From Neotamlana sedimentorum (GTDB lineage: Bacteria; Bacteroidota; Bacteroidia; Flavobacteriales; Flavobacteriaceae): a stretch of DNA of 64,000 nucleotides. The DNA lies in NCBI RefSeq assembly GCF_000943565.1, contig NZ_JTDW01000005.1:372001-436000 (forward strand), read 5' to 3'. Position 1 is the first letter of the stretch; each line of letters starts with the position of its first letter. The notes beneath the pieces are model-generated. The model made no database searches and was not told the origin of the DNA. It saw only the letters and a program-made list of their open reading frames with translations. Below are positions 18,905-27,196 of this stretch, piece by piece. Both the position numbers and the translations under genes were made by a program.

Positions 18905-19426
18905 CTATCCTTCTTTTTCAGATAGTGTTTTAATAATACCTGCAATTTTACCGCCACTTGATTTAAGTGCTGAAACAACATTTTTAGCAGGCGATTGTAA
19001 TAATCCAACAATCTCTCCTAATAACTCGTCTTTAGACTTAATTTCAACTAAAGCGTCTAATTGCTCGTCACCAATATAAATTGCTTCCTCAATAAAAGCT
19101 CCTTTCAATAATGGCTTTTCTGATTTTTTACGGAAGGTCTTTATTAACTTTGCTGGTGCATTACCTGTCTCGGCATACATAACAGATGTATTACCTTTTA
19201 AAACTGTAGGAAGTTCTCCAAACTCTTTATCTGAAGCCTCCATTGCTTTAGCAAGTAAGGTATTTTTAACAACTGCCATTTTTACGTTTGCTTTAAACGC
19301 AGCACGACGTAAATCGGATGTTGATCCTGCATTTAACCCAGAAATATCCGCTAAATAGATATTTGCGTTATTGGCTAATTCTGCAGTTAACTCCTCAATA
19401 ACTTGTGATTTTTCTTCTCTTGTCAT
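18905..19426 (-). CDS. rplJ: 50S ribosomal protein L10
   Basis: A 173-residue L10 that anchors L7/L12 dimers to 23S rRNA. The N-terminal rRNA-binding domain (residues 1-130, with VVKNTLLAKA) and the C-terminal stalk-binding helix are present. In many bacteria the L10-L7/L12 complex represses its own mRNA from the leader upstream of rplJ; here only 19 bases separate rplJ from rplA, so any such site must lie within the rplA end. Order rplK-rplA-rplJ-rplL is standard. Confidence 0.98.
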   Translation of the reverse strand: MTREEKSQVIEELTAELANNANIYLADISGLNAGSTSDLRRAAFKANVKMAVVKNTLLAKAMEASDKEFGELPTVLKGNTSVMYAETGNAPAKLIKTFRKKSEKPLLKGAFIEEAIYIGDEQLDALVEIKSKDELLGEIVGLLQSPAKNVVSALKSSGGKIAGIIKTLSEKEG

Positions 19427-19445
19427 AATAAAAGTTTTAACTTAA

Positions 19446-20135
19446 TTAACCAATTTTTGGATCAACAGCAATACTAGGACTCATTGTAGAAGAAATAAAA
19501 ATACTTTTCACATAAGTACCTTTTGCAGTTGTTGGTTTTAATTTTAATAATGTTTGTAATAATTCATTTGCATTTCCTGCAATTTTATCAGCACTAAATG
19601 ATGCTTTTCCAATAGCCGCGTGAACAATACCTGTTTTATCAACTTTAAAATCGATTTTACCAGCTTTTACTTCGCTTACTGCTTTTGCAATATCCATTGT
19701 CACTGTACCAGTTTTAGGGTTTGGCATTAAACCACGAGGACCTAACACACGTCCTAAAGGACCTAATTTACCCATAACACTTGGCATAGTAATAATTACA
19801 TCTACATCGGTCCAGCCACCTTTAATTTTATCAAGGTACTCATCTAAACCAACATAATCTGCCCCAGCCTCTTTAGCTTCTGCTTCCTTGTCTGGAGTTA
19901 CTAATGCTAATACTTTCATGTCTTTACCAGTACCGTGAGGTAACGAAACCACACCACGCACCATTTGATTTGCTTTACGAGGATCTACTCCTAAACGTAC
20001 AGCAATATCTACTGATGCATCAAATTTTGTATTGGTAACTTCTTTAACTAAGGCTGATGCTTCGTTTAACGAATACACTCTACCTTTTTCAATTTTCGCT
20101 AAAGCTTCTTTTTGCTTTCTTGTTAATCTTGCCAT
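19446..20135 (-). CDS. rplA: 50S ribosomal protein L1
   Basis: A 229-residue L1 stalk protein with the typical signature [28 protein letters not shown] and [14 protein letters not shown]. It binds 23S rRNA at the E-site and helps expel deacylated tRNA; in other bacteria it represses its own operon. It follows rplK by 20 bases and precedes rplJ by 19, a tight operon. Confidence 0.98.
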   Translation of the reverse strand: MARLTRKQKEALAKIEKGRVYSLNEASALVKEVTNTKFDASVDIAVRLGVDPRKANQMVRGVVSLPHGTGKDMKVLALVTPDKEAEAKEAGADYVGLDEYLDKIKGGWTDVDVIITMPSVMGKLGPLGRVLGPRGLMPNPKTGTVTMDIAKAVSEVKAGKIDFKVDKTGIVHAAIGKASFSADKIAGNANELLQTLLKLKPTTAKGTYVKSIFISSTMSPSIAVDPKIG

Positions 20136-20155
20136 TTTGTAATGTCTTTAATAGA

Positions 20156-20593
20156 TTAAGATGGAAACTGACCAGTTACAGTTATTCCCATAGATCTTGC
20201 TGTACCAGCTACCATACGCATTGCAGATTCAATTTCGAATGCATTTAAATCCTGCATCTTATCTTCTGCAATAGTCTTCACTTGTTCCCAAGATACTTTA
20301 GCTACTTTTTTTCGGTTTGGTTCACCTGAACCTTTTTTCACCTTGGCCGCTTCTAATAATTGTACTGCAGCTGGAGGAGTTTTAATAACAAAGTCGAACG
20401 ACTTGTCTTTATAAACTGAGATAACAACCGGTAAAACTTTACCAGCTTTATCTTGAGTTCTAGCATTAAATTGCTTACAGAACTCCATAATGTTAACTCC
20501 AGCAGCACCTAAAGCGGGTCCAACCGGTGGCGACGGATTCGCAGCACCTCCCCGAACTTGTAACTTAACTACTTTACCTAATTCTTTTGCCAT
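20156..20593 (-). CDS. rplK: 50S ribosomal protein L11
   Basis: A 145-residue L11 with the family motif near the C-terminus ([10 protein letters not shown]) and the proline-rich linker [12 protein letters not shown]. It forms the GTPase-associated centre with 23S rRNA and the L10-L12 stalk. It follows nusG by 72 bases in the same leftward operon. Confidence 0.98.
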   Translation of the reverse strand: MAKELGKVVKLQVRGGAANPSPPVGPALGAAGVNIMEFCKQFNARTQDKAGKVLPVVISVYKDKSFDFVIKTPPAAVQLLEAAKVKKGSGEPNRKKVAKVSWEQVKTIAEDKMQDLNAFEIESAMRMVAGTARSMGITVTGQFPS

Positions 20594-20665
20594 TTTTAAT
20601 AATTTAGTTTGATAGGTTTTTAATTGGAAGCAAAAAACTCATCATTTTATATAGTGTAACAATTA

Positions 20666-21220
20666 TTATACTTTTTCTACTTGCATATAGCTTAACTCTA
20701 ATGGTGTTTTTCTTCCAAAAATTTTCACCATTACCTCTAACTTACGCTTTTCTTCATTAATATTTTCGATAGTACCATCGAATCCATTAAATGGTCCATC
20801 AATAACTTTAACTGTTTCTCCTTTAGTGTAAGGAATAGCAACGTTAGCTGTTTCTTCAACCGTTAATTCATCGACCTTACCTAACATTCTGTTTACTTCA
20901 GATTGTCTTAATGGCACAGGATCGCCTCCTTTTGTTTCGCCTAAAAACCCAATAACATTAGTCACCGAGCGAATTATATGTGGAACTTCACCAGTTAAAT
21001 TGGCTTGAACCATAATATACCCAGGAAAAAACACCTTTTCTTTATGTATTTTTTTCCCGTTACGAATTTGAACAACACGTTCTGTAGGAACTAAAACCTG
21101 ATCTACATAATCCTGCATTCCTAAACGTGCTATTTCATTTTCTATGTATGTTTTTATTTTGTTCTCTTGCCCACTAACTGCACGAACAACATACCATTTT
21201 TTTTCACTTACTTCAGACAT
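20666..21220 (-). CDS. nusG: Transcription termination/antitermination protein NusG
   Basis: A 184-residue NusG with the NGN domain at the start (KWYVVRAVSGQE, FFPGYIMVQ) and a C-terminal KOW domain (GETVKVIDGPFNGFDGTI). It binds RNA polymerase, raises processivity and links transcription to Rho or the ribosome. It is 26 bases after secE and is the usual partner in a secE-nusG-rplK operon. Confidence 0.97.
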   Translation of the reverse strand: MSEVSEKKWYVVRAVSGQENKIKTYIENEIARLGMQDYVDQVLVPTERVVQIRNGKKIHKEKVFFPGYIMVQANLTGEVPHIIRSVTNVIGFLGETKGGDPVPLRQSEVNRMLGKVDELTVEETANVAIPYTKGETVKVIDGPFNGFDGTIENINEEKRKLEVMVKIFGRKTPLELSYMQVEKV

Positions 21221-21246
21221 AATCTTTTTCTTTTAACTTTTAAATG

Positions 21247-21438
21247 TTAACCAATCCATTGAAAGTAAGCCGTAATAACTTTACTGAAAACTGTATCGAC
21301 ACCCCAAATAGCAAGCGAAAATATAATAGAAAACACAGCAACTAAAACTGTTAAACTTTGTGCTTCTGCCCAAGTAGGCCATGTCACATTATTTTTAAGT
21401 TCTGCAAATGATTCTTTTACATAATTTACAATTCCCAT
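21247..21438 (-). CDS. secE: Preprotein translocase subunit SecE
   Basis: A 63-residue single-span SecE: a short amphipathic N-terminal helix (FAELKNNVTWPTWAEA) and one transmembrane segment (residues 28-55). It clamps the SecY channel in the inner membrane. The position between tRNA-Trp and nusG is the standard one. Confidence 0.96.
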   Translation of the reverse strand: MGIVNYVKESFAELKNNVTWPTWAEAQSLTVLVAVFSIIFSLAIWGVDTVFSKVITAYFQWIG

Positions 21439-21505
21439 ACTGTTATTTTTTATTAATAAAACAAGCTGAATTTAAAATTCAACCTGTTAAACTTATTTTA
21501 TTTTG

Positions 21506-21578
21506 CACGGGAGGAGAGACTCGAACTCCCGACACCTGGTTTTGGAGACCAGTGCTCTACCAACTGAGCTACACCCGT
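21506..21578 (-). tRNA. tRNA-Trp (anticodon CCA)
   Basis: A 73-nt cloverleaf on the minus strand, anticodon loop CTCCAAA, reading UGG. D-arm and T-arm are normal. The acceptor stem ACGGGTG/CTCCCGT has a U-U mismatch at position 6-67. No CCA is encoded. It lies between tuf and secE and is immediately preceded by a long hairpin. Confidence 0.96.
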
Positions 21579-21580
21579 AT

Positions 21581-21624
21581 TTATACTTAAAGGTATTCCG
21601 AAAAACGGAACACCCTTAGTATAA
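21581..21624 (-). other. Long hairpin between tuf and tRNA-Trp
   Basis: On the minus strand TTATACTAAGGGTGTTCCG pairs with CGGAATACCTTTAAGTATAA across a 5-base T loop, about 19 bp with one bulge and two G-U pairs. It ends 2 bases before the tRNA 5' end. It probably guides processing of the tuf-tRNA-secE transcript; a T run for termination is lacking. Confidence 0.6.
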
Positions 21625-21641
21625 AATTTATATTATTCTAA

Positions 21642-22829
21642 TTAATCTAGAATTTCAGTTACCTGACCAGCACCTACTGTTCTACCACCTTCACGAATTG
21701 CGAAACGTAAACCAACGTTCATTGCAATTGGTTGAATTAATTCAACAGTAATAGTTAAGTTATCACCAGGCATAACCATTTCAACTCCATCAGGAAGCGC
21801 AATGTTTCCAGTTACGTCAGTTGTACGTACGTAGAACTGTGGACGGTAGTTGTTGTGGAATGGAGTGTGACGTCCACCTTCTTCTTTTTTAAGGATATAA
21901 ACCTCAGCTTTGAATTTAGCGTGTGGAGTTACAGATCCAGGCTTAGTAATTACCATACCTCTAGAGATTTGAGTTTTCTCAATACCTCTTAATAAGATAC
22001 CAGCGTTATCACCAGCTTCACCTCTATCTAATATTTGACGGAACATTTCGATACCAGTGATAGTAGAAGTTAACTTCTCTGCACCCATACCAATAATTTC
22101 CACAGGATCACCTGTGTTAGCTACACCAGTTTCAATACGACCAGTTGCAACAGTTCCACGACCAGTAATAGAGAATACGTCTTCGATAGGCATTAAGAAA
22201 GGCTTATCCATATCACGTACTGGCTCTTCGATCCAATCGTCACAAGCTTGCATTAATTCTAATACTGTATCAACCCACTTTTGCTCACCGTTAAGTGCAC
22301 CTAAAGCAGAACCAGAAATTACAGGTCCGTTATCACCATCGTACTCATAGAAGTTTAATAAATCTCTAACTTCCATATCTACCAATTCTAATAACTCCTC
22401 ATCATCAACCATATCTACTTTGTTTAAGAAAACAACGATACGAGGAATACCTACTTGACGACCTAATAAGATGTGCTCGCGAGTTTGTGGCATAGGACCA
22501 TCAGTAGCAGCAACAACTAAAATAGCACCATCCATTTGTGCAGCACCAGTTACCATGTTTTTCACGTAATCGGCGTGACCAGGACAATCTACGTGCGCGT
22601 AGTGACGATTTGCTGTTTGATACTCAACGTGAGATGTATTAATTGTAATACCTCTTTCTTTTTCTTCTGGAGCGTTATCAATTTGATCGAAATCTCTCGC
22701 TTCTGATAAACCTGCATCAGCTAATACTTTAGTAATAGCAGCAGTTAAAGTTGTTTTACCGTGATCTACGTGTCCAATTGTACCAATATTTAAGTGTGGT
22801 TTTGAACGATCGAAAGTTGCCTTTGCCAT
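21642..22829 (-). CDS. tuf: Elongation factor Tu
   Basis: A 395-residue EF-Tu. G1 [10 protein letters not shown] (residues 18-27), G3 DCPGHADY and G4 NKVD are present, and length and sequence are typical. It delivers aminoacyl-tRNA to the ribosome using GTP. It is flanked by tRNA genes, with tRNA-Thr 75 bases upstream and tRNA-Trp downstream, the ancient tufB-type arrangement also seen in E. coli. Confidence 0.99.
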   Translation of the reverse strand: MAKATFDRSKPHLNIGTIGHVDHGKTTLTAAITKVLADAGLSEARDFDQIDNAPEEKERGITINTSHVEYQTANRHYAHVDCPGHADYVKNMVTGAAQMDGAILVVAATDGPMPQTREHILLGRQVGIPRIVVFLNKVDMVDDEELLELVDMEVRDLLNFYEYDGDNGPVISGSALGALNGEQKWVDTVLELMQACDDWIEEPVRDMDKPFLMPIEDVFSITGRGTVATGRIETGVANTGDPVEIIGMGAEKLTSTITGIEMFRQILDRGEAGDNAGILLRGIEKTQISRGMVITKPGSVTPHAKFKAEVYILKKEEGGRHTPFHNNYRPQFYVRTTDVTGNIALPDGVEMVMPGDNLTITVELIQPIAMNVGLRFAIREGGRTVGAGQVTEILD

Positions 22830-22904
22830 GTTTTTAAAAAAATTTTAATCTTAGTTATATAATAATATTAGTGTTATCTAATAATTTTTTGTTCATTTTT
22901 ATTG

Positions 22905-22976
22905 AGCCAATGACGGGATTTGAACCCGTGACCTCTTCCTTACCAAGGAAACGCTCTACCCCTGAGCTACACCGGC
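22905..22976 (-). tRNA. tRNA-Thr (anticodon GGT)
   Basis: A 72-nt cloverleaf with acceptor stem GCCGGTG/CATTGGC (two G-U pairs), anticodon loop TTGGTAA, anticodon GGT, reading ACC/ACU. No CCA is encoded. It is the fourth tRNA of the operon leading into tuf. Confidence 0.95.
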
Positions 22977-23056
22977 CATTTTTAGTTTAAAGTTTCAAGC
23001 TCAAAGTTTCTAGTTTTTCAAACCGTAACACTTTAACCAAAACCGATAACTCTTAG

Positions 23057-23129
23057 AGCGGGAGACCGGGTTCGAACCGGCGACATTCAGCTTGGAAGGC
23101 TGACGCTCTACCAACTGAGCTACTCCCGC
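23057..23129 (-). tRNA. tRNA-Gly (anticodon TCC)
   Basis: A 73-nt cloverleaf with acceptor stem GCGGGAG/CTCCCGC and anticodon loop CTTCCAA, anticodon TCC, reading GGA/GGG. It is the third tRNA of the operon, 80 bases before tRNA-Thr(GGT). Confidence 0.96.
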
Positions 23130-23133
23130 AATT

Positions 23134-23182
23134 CTCAAAATTTCAAAATACATCGAATTTTGAGCTTGCCACGCTATGCGTG
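23134..23182 (-). other. Processing hairpins between tRNA-Tyr and tRNA-Gly
   Basis: Two stems fill the spacer: CTCAAAATT/AATTTTGAG (23134-23142 with 23156-23164) and CACGC/GCGTG (23170-23182). The second lies directly behind the tRNA-Tyr 3' end. They look like RNA-processing signals. Confidence 0.45.
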
Positions 23183-23186
23183 TTTG

Positions 23187-23268
<82 letters not shown>

Positions 23269-23332
23269 AATGGTATTCAATATTTTAAAGACCTTTCTCG
23301 AAAATTCGAACCTTAATATTTAAGGATTTTTG

Positions 23333-23406
23333 AGCCGATGGAGGGACTCGAACCCACGACCTGCTGATTACAAATCAGCTGCTCTAGCCAGCTGAGCTAC
23401 ATCGGC
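23333..23406 (-). tRNA. tRNA-Thr (anticodon TGT), second identical copy
   Basis: A 74-nt cloverleaf identical over its whole length to the tRNA-Thr at 6465-6538. It is the first gene of the operon tRNA-Thr, Tyr, Gly, Thr, tuf, tRNA-Trp, secE and onward. A hairpin and a canonical promoter lie just upstream. Confidence 0.96.
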
Positions 23407-23428
23407 GTTTTTATACTTTTTACCATAT

Positions 23429-23453
23429 AAAAAAAGCCCGTTATTTCTAACGG
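23429..23453 (-). terminator. Intrinsic terminator after hpf, inside the leader of the tRNA-tuf operon
   Basis: Minus strand CCGTTA-GAAA-TAACGG followed by GCTTTTTTT. It follows the hpf stop by about 55 bases. It also lies just downstream of the operon promoter at 23458-23488, so the operon transcript would start with it. Confidence 0.75.
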
Positions 23454-23457
23454 ACTG

Positions 23458-23488
23458 CAAATGTAGAGATTTATTTTTGTATTCAAAA
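23458..23488 (-). promoter_or_regulatory. Promoter of the tRNA-Thr-Tyr-Gly-Thr-tuf operon
   Basis: Minus strand TTTTG (23488-23484), 18-base spacer, TACATTTG (23465-23458), a canonical Bacteroidota promoter. The start point would be near 23452, immediately before the terminator-like hairpin. Confidence 0.65.
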
Positions 23489-23507
23489 CATTTTTTAAAA
23501 AATTTTA

Positions 23508-23810
23508 CTATAAATAAGCTCTTAATTTTTCTTTTCGCTTTTTTAACTGCCTTTCTAACGACGCAATTGCGGTATCCGCCCCTTCTTCGAAGGTTTTACA
23601 TTGTTTTTTTACAACAAAGCTATCTCCAGGAACACTTACTCTGGCTTCAAAAATTTTGTTAGTTTTTTCACTAGTGTTTTCAACTTTTAAAAAAACATCA
23701 GACTTAATGACCTTATCATAAAACAATTCTAACTTATCCATTCGTTTTTGAATAAATTCAATTAATTTTTGATCTGCATTAAAATTTACGGATTGCGTGT
23801 TTACTTTCAT
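23508..23810 (-). CDS. hpf: Ribosome hibernation-promoting factor, short HPF/YfiA family
   Basis: A 100-residue protein of the HPF/YfiA fold (MKVNTQSVNF...RQLKKRKEKLRAYL) without the C-terminal dimerisation domain of long HPF. It binds the 30S decoding centre in stationary phase and stores or protects idle ribosomes. The basic C-terminal helix contacts rRNA. It follows xerC by 36 bases, likely in one transcript, and ends at a terminator just before the tRNA operon. Confidence 0.9.
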   Translation of the reverse strand: MKVNTQSVNFNADQKLIEFIQKRMDKLELFYDKVIKSDVFLKVENTSEKTNKIFEARVSVPGDSFVVKKQCKTFEEGADTAIASLERQLKKRKEKLRAYL

Positions 23811-23846
23811 ATCTAATAAAAGGTTTAGTTAGACAATAAATTAATA

Positions 23847-24737
23847 CTATTTTTTACTTCTTGGATGTGCTTTAATATGCACTTTTTTTAATTCTGCTAT
23901 ACTATTATGTGTATAAACTTGAGTAGCAGCTAAACTAGAATGTCCTAAAAGTTCTTTAACAGCATTTAAGTTTGCACCTTGGTTTAATAAATGGGTTGCA
24001 AAAGAGTGCCTAAGTATGTGTGGACTCTTTTTTACTTTAGTAGATGCTTTACTAAAATAGTCATTTATTATTCTGTAAACAAGTGTTTCATATATTTTAA
24101 CTCCTTTTTTTGTTAAAAACAACTTATTTTTATCGACTAAAATTTGTAGTTCGCTTCTTGCTTTTAGGTACTCTTTAGCTGTTTGTATTACTGTATTTAA
24201 TAACGGAATAATACGCTCCTTTTTTCGTTTACCTAAAACCTTTAACGTTTTATTATGTAAATCGAGGCTAGACAGGTTTATTTCTACTAGCTCTATACGA
24301 CGTATTCCTGTTGAGTAAAACAATTCGATTATAAATTTGTCGCGCAAACTTTCAAAATCATTTTCTGTTTTAAAAAGATTTAATACTTGGCTTACCTCGT
24401 TTTCTGAAAATGGAATTTGCACTTTCTTACTTGTTTTTAAGGCTTTATGTTTTGATAAAGGGTTTATTTGAATGGTTTCGGTTTTTAACAGAAACTTGTA
24501 GTACGAATTTAATGCAGACACTTTTCGGTTTACGCTACGATTGCTTAAGCCAGCTTCAACCAAGGAAACTATCCAGCTTCTTATTTGCTGATAATTTACT
24601 TCATTTATTGAAGCCATATTGTATTCGGAATTAATAAATTCCGCGAAAGCGTTAATGTCGCTTAAATAGTTTTTTACGGTTAATGCTGAATAATTTTTTT
24701 CGAGCAACAAATAATTTGAAAAGGATTTAGTAGACAA
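23847..24737 (-). CDS. xerC: Tyrosine recombinase XerC
   Basis: A 296-residue tyrosine recombinase with an N-terminal SAM-like DNA-binding domain (residues 1-90) and a C-terminal catalytic domain. Catalytic residues are visible: the first Arg in STGIRRIEL, His240 and Arg243 in HILRHSF, His266 in LLGHSS and the nucleophile Tyr275 in QVYTH. Length and position beside hpf and rpsU are those of the chromosomal XerC that resolves chromosome dimers at dif, rather than a mobile-element integrase. No attachment sites or phage genes flank it. Confidence 0.9.
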   Translation of the reverse strand: MSTKSFSNYLLLEKNYSALTVKNYLSDINAFAEFINSEYNMASINEVNYQQIRSWIVSLVEAGLSNRSVNRKVSALNSYYKFLLKTETIQINPLSKHKALKTSKKVQIPFSENEVSQVLNLFKTENDFESLRDKFIIELFYSTGIRRIELVEINLSSLDLHNKTLKVLGKRKKERIIPLLNTVIQTAKEYLKARSELQILVDKNKLFLTKKGVKIYETLVYRIINDYFSKASTKVKKSPHILRHSFATHLLNQGANLNAVKELLGHSSLAATQVYTHNSIAELKKVHIKAHPRSKK

Positions 24738-24797
24738 ATTGGGACCGTTTTAAATTTGGATTTCTTAAAAATACGAATCTTTACATAAATATGAAGC

Positions 24798-24827
24798 AAA
24801 AAAAAAACCCACTTGTTATAAAGTGGG
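24798..24827 (-). terminator. Intrinsic terminator of rpsU
   Basis: Minus strand CCCACTT/AAGTGGG stem, 6-base loop and a run of about ten T, 27 bases after the rpsU stop. Confidence 0.88.
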
Positions 24828-24853
24828 ATTTTAAATTATTTAGAATGCAGTAA

Positions 24854-25048
24854 TTAAACTTCTTCTGCGTCTCTAAGTGTTTGAATGTATTGCGCTTTTT
24901 GAACTTGCGCTCTACGAGCTACAGATGGCTTAGTAAACTGCTTACGAGTTTGTAACGCGCGCTTAGTTCCTGTTCTATCAAACTTACGCTTGTAACGCTT
25001 TAACGCTCTATCTATATTTTCTCCTTCTTTTATAGGTATAATTAACAT
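24854..25048 (-). CDS. rpsU: 30S ribosomal protein S21
   Basis: A 64-residue, very basic S21 (MLIIPIKEGENIDRALKRYKRKFDRTG...). In Bacteroidota S21, with S18 and S6, covers the anti-Shine-Dalgarno end of 16S rRNA, which explains why most mRNAs lack a Shine-Dalgarno sequence. This gene is an exception: its leader has an extended Shine-Dalgarno sequence, suited to autoregulation by free S21. It has its own TATATTTG promoter and its own terminator. Confidence 0.97.
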   Translation of the reverse strand: MLIIPIKEGENIDRALKRYKRKFDRTGTKRALQTRKQFTKPSVARRAQVQKAQYIQTLRDAEEV

Positions 25049-25056
25049 AGCTCTTA

Positions 25057-25067
25057 ACCTCCTCTCT
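25057..25067 (-). promoter_or_regulatory. Extended Shine-Dalgarno sequence of rpsU
   Basis: The minus strand reads AGAGAGGAGGT, ending 8 bases before the ATG. Against the expected 16S 3' end (ACCUCCUUUCU) it gives 11 consecutive pairs, one of them G-U. No other gene start in the window shows anything similar. Confidence 0.85.
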
Positions 25068-25086
25068 TTTTCAGATTTTGTGGGTG

Positions 25087-25094
25087 CAAATATA
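25087..25094 (-). promoter_or_regulatory. -7 element (TATATTTG) of rpsU
   Basis: Minus strand TATATTTG, 38 bases upstream of the ATG, leaving a leader of about 30 nt that contains the Shine-Dalgarno sequence. Confidence 0.65.
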
Positions 25095-25134
25095 AAATTA
25101 ATTCTGAATTCTGAATTAATTTTATACTTTTTTT

Positions 25135-26301
25135 TTAAGTTGCTGGTTTATAACTCTTTTTATCGATTATTATTTTCGATAAGATTTCTCGAAGTATTTC
25201 TGAAGTTCCGCCTCCAATTGGACCTAACCTGCTATCGCGAAGCAGTCGTGCCATTGGGTATTCTTCCATATAACCATAACCGCCTAAAAACTGTAAACAT
25301 TCATAAATAACCTCATCTGCCATTTTTGTAGATTTTAGTTTAGACATGGTCGCTTCTTTTACCGCATATTCACCTTTATTTAATTGATTTGCCACTGCGT
25401 AATTAAAGGTTTTACAAAATTCTAACTCGGTATATAAATCGGCAATTTTATGTCTTAAGGCTTGAAACTGATTGATTGATTTACCAAACGCCTTACGTTC
25501 CTGCATGTATTCCAGAGCATACTCTAAAGCAAATTCTGCGCGAGCATGGGCATTAATTCCCATAATTAAACGTTCGGATGCAAAGTGTTGCATTATATAA
25601 GAGAAGCCTTTATTTTCTTCTCCCATTAAATTTTGAACTGGGATTTTAACATTATCAAAAGCTATTTCACCTGTGTCTGACGCACGCCAACCTAATTTAT
25701 CTAGTTTAGTAGCCGATACACCAGGAGATTCTCTATCGATTAAAAAAATGCTTATTCCTTTGTTTCCAAGTTCTGGATTGGTTTTCGCTGCTACAATTAA
25801 ATAATCGCTATAAACCCCATTTGTTATAAAAGTTTTAGAACCATTAATAACATAACTATCGCCTTGCTTTACAGCTGTAGTTCGCATTCCTGCTACATCG
25901 CTACCTCCAAAAGGTTCTGTTATACAAAGACATCCTATTTTTTCTCCAATAATACTTGCCGATAAATATTCTTCTTTAATCGCATCACTAGCTTCGGCAT
26001 TTAAATGCGTCATCGCTAAATAGCCATGCGCCCAAACAGCTGCTGCAAAACCGCCAGAGTTTATTTTTTGAAGTTCCTCTAATAAAATTACCGTGTAAAA
26101 TAGATCTAAATTTAATCCACCATAAGCTTCAGGGTAATTTATACCTAAAAAGCCCATTTCACCAAGTTTTAACCAGATGTCTTTATCTATCGCTCCAGTT
26201 TTTTCCCAAGTGTTAATGTGTGGTACAACTTCCTTTTGTAAAAAATTTTTTAAGCTTTCTCTAAAAAGGTGATGTTCTTCAGTGAAGTATATGTTATTCA
26301 T
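25135..26301 (-). CDS. Acyl-CoA dehydrogenase
   Basis: A 388-residue FAD-dependent acyl-CoA dehydrogenase with the usual three domains and signatures (LCITEPFGGSD, the C-terminal GGYGYMEEYPMARLLRD). The catalytic glutamate of the common medium-chain type is absent from the C-terminal loop (PIGGGTSEI), while Glu243 in ASERLIM matches the position used by isovaleryl-CoA and long-chain enzymes, so a branched- or long-chain substrate is likely. It overlaps the upstream HhH gene by 8 bases (ATGAATAA), suggesting coupling. Confidence 0.9.
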   Translation of the reverse strand: MNNIYFTEEHHLFRESLKNFLQKEVVPHINTWEKTGAIDKDIWLKLGEMGFLGINYPEAYGGLNLDLFYTVILLEELQKINSGGFAAAVWAHGYLAMTHLNAEASDAIKEEYLSASIIGEKIGCLCITEPFGGSDVAGMRTTAVKQGDSYVINGSKTFITNGVYSDYLIVAAKTNPELGNKGISIFLIDRESPGVSATKLDKLGWRASDTGEIAFDNVKIPVQNLMGEENKGFSYIMQHFASERLIMGINAHARAEFALEYALEYMQERKAFGKSINQFQALRHKIADLYTELEFCKTFNYAVANQLNKGEYAVKEATMSKLKSTKMADEVIYECLQFLGGYGYMEEYPMARLLRDSRLGPIGGGTSEILREILSKIIIDKKSYKPAT

Positions 26302-27175
26302 TTAAAATATTTTCGGATTGCAAATATAATTCAATTATCTCAAATTTATTTACAGGAAAACCATTTACTTTTTTAAGTTCTTCAACAGATTTGAACCCTT
26401 TTTGAGATTCTTTAAATTCTATAATTTTATGAGCCAACTCATAATCGATATGTTGCACAGTTACCCAATCGTTAACCGTTGCTGTATTTATATTTATTTT
26501 TTTAATTACACGCGGTGTTTTTACCGTAAACTTTTGAGTAATGTTGGTTATTACCTCTGGCTTTAATCCGTAAACATCTTTAAGTTGAATATCGGCAACA
26601 AAACCACCTGGAAAGGAATTTCGAAAACGAATAATACGTTTTGCATAAACCGCGCCTACACCATAAACCGTTTGTAAGTCTTTGGCTGTAGCTGTATTTA
26701 AATCTTGTTTTTGAGAATGATTAAATGTTTTTTTAGCTGCTGTTTTCTTGACTTTGTTATAAGCTGGTTTATTTACCCAGTCGGGAAATTTAAAATATGG
26801 TGCTATTGTATTTAATAATGAATCTGAAATTTGGGTTACTTCTTGAAACTGTTTTGGTGAATTTATAAATTCTCCTTTTTTTCTAAATGCAAACAACCTA
26901 TCTATTTCTTGGGTAGATAATCCTAAGGTTTCACCTTTAAAATCGGTAATATAATTGGGGTTAAACGGATAGATTTTTGGCTTTTGTGCGCCTATCTTCA
27001 CCGCTTGAAGTGAATCGAATTCTTTTTCGAAAGCAATTAACTCTTCGGTATTAACGTTTATTTCTTCCGAAGAAAAATCAATAAAAAAATATGCACATTG
27101 CAACCCAATAATTAATACTAATAATAGCAAAATCCCATTTCGCTGTTGTTTAGTAAACTTGAAATGGGATTGCAT
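26294..27175 (-). CDS. Helix-hairpin-helix (ComEA-like) membrane-anchored protein
   Basis: A 293-residue protein with one N-terminal membrane anchor (residues 12-32) and several helix-hairpin-helix units: DLNTATAKDLQTVYGVGAVYAKRI (about 154-177) and NINTATVNDWVTV...AHKIIEF near 228-255, plus a more diverged one around residue 87. This is the ComEA-type fold, which binds DNA in a sequence-independent way; family members act in DNA uptake, but many Bacteroidota versions have no tested role. It would face the periplasm. It sits between the AGCS symporter and the acyl-CoA dehydrogenase, without other competence genes. Confidence 0.8.
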   Translation of the reverse strand: MQSHFKFTKQQRNGILLLLVLIIGLQCAYFFIDFSSEEINVNTEELIAFEKEFDSLQAVKIGAQKPKIYPFNPNYITDFKGETLGLSTQEIDRLFAFRKKGEFINSPKQFQEVTQISDSLLNTIAPYFKFPDWVNKPAYNKVKKTAAKKTFNHSQKQDLNTATAKDLQTVYGVGAVYAKRIIRFRNSFPGGFVADIQLKDVYGLKPEVITNITQKFTVKTPRVIKKININTATVNDWVTVQHIDYELAHKIIEFKESQKGFKSVEELKKVNGFPVNKFEIIELYLQSENILNE

Positions 27176-27196
27176 TAAGGTTGAGTTAGTTAAATT

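Noticed and set aside
23847-24737. Integrase of a mobile element
   Set aside because: The recombinase has chromosomal XerC size and neighbours (hpf, rpsU), and no attachment-site repeats or cargo genes surround it although tRNA genes are close.
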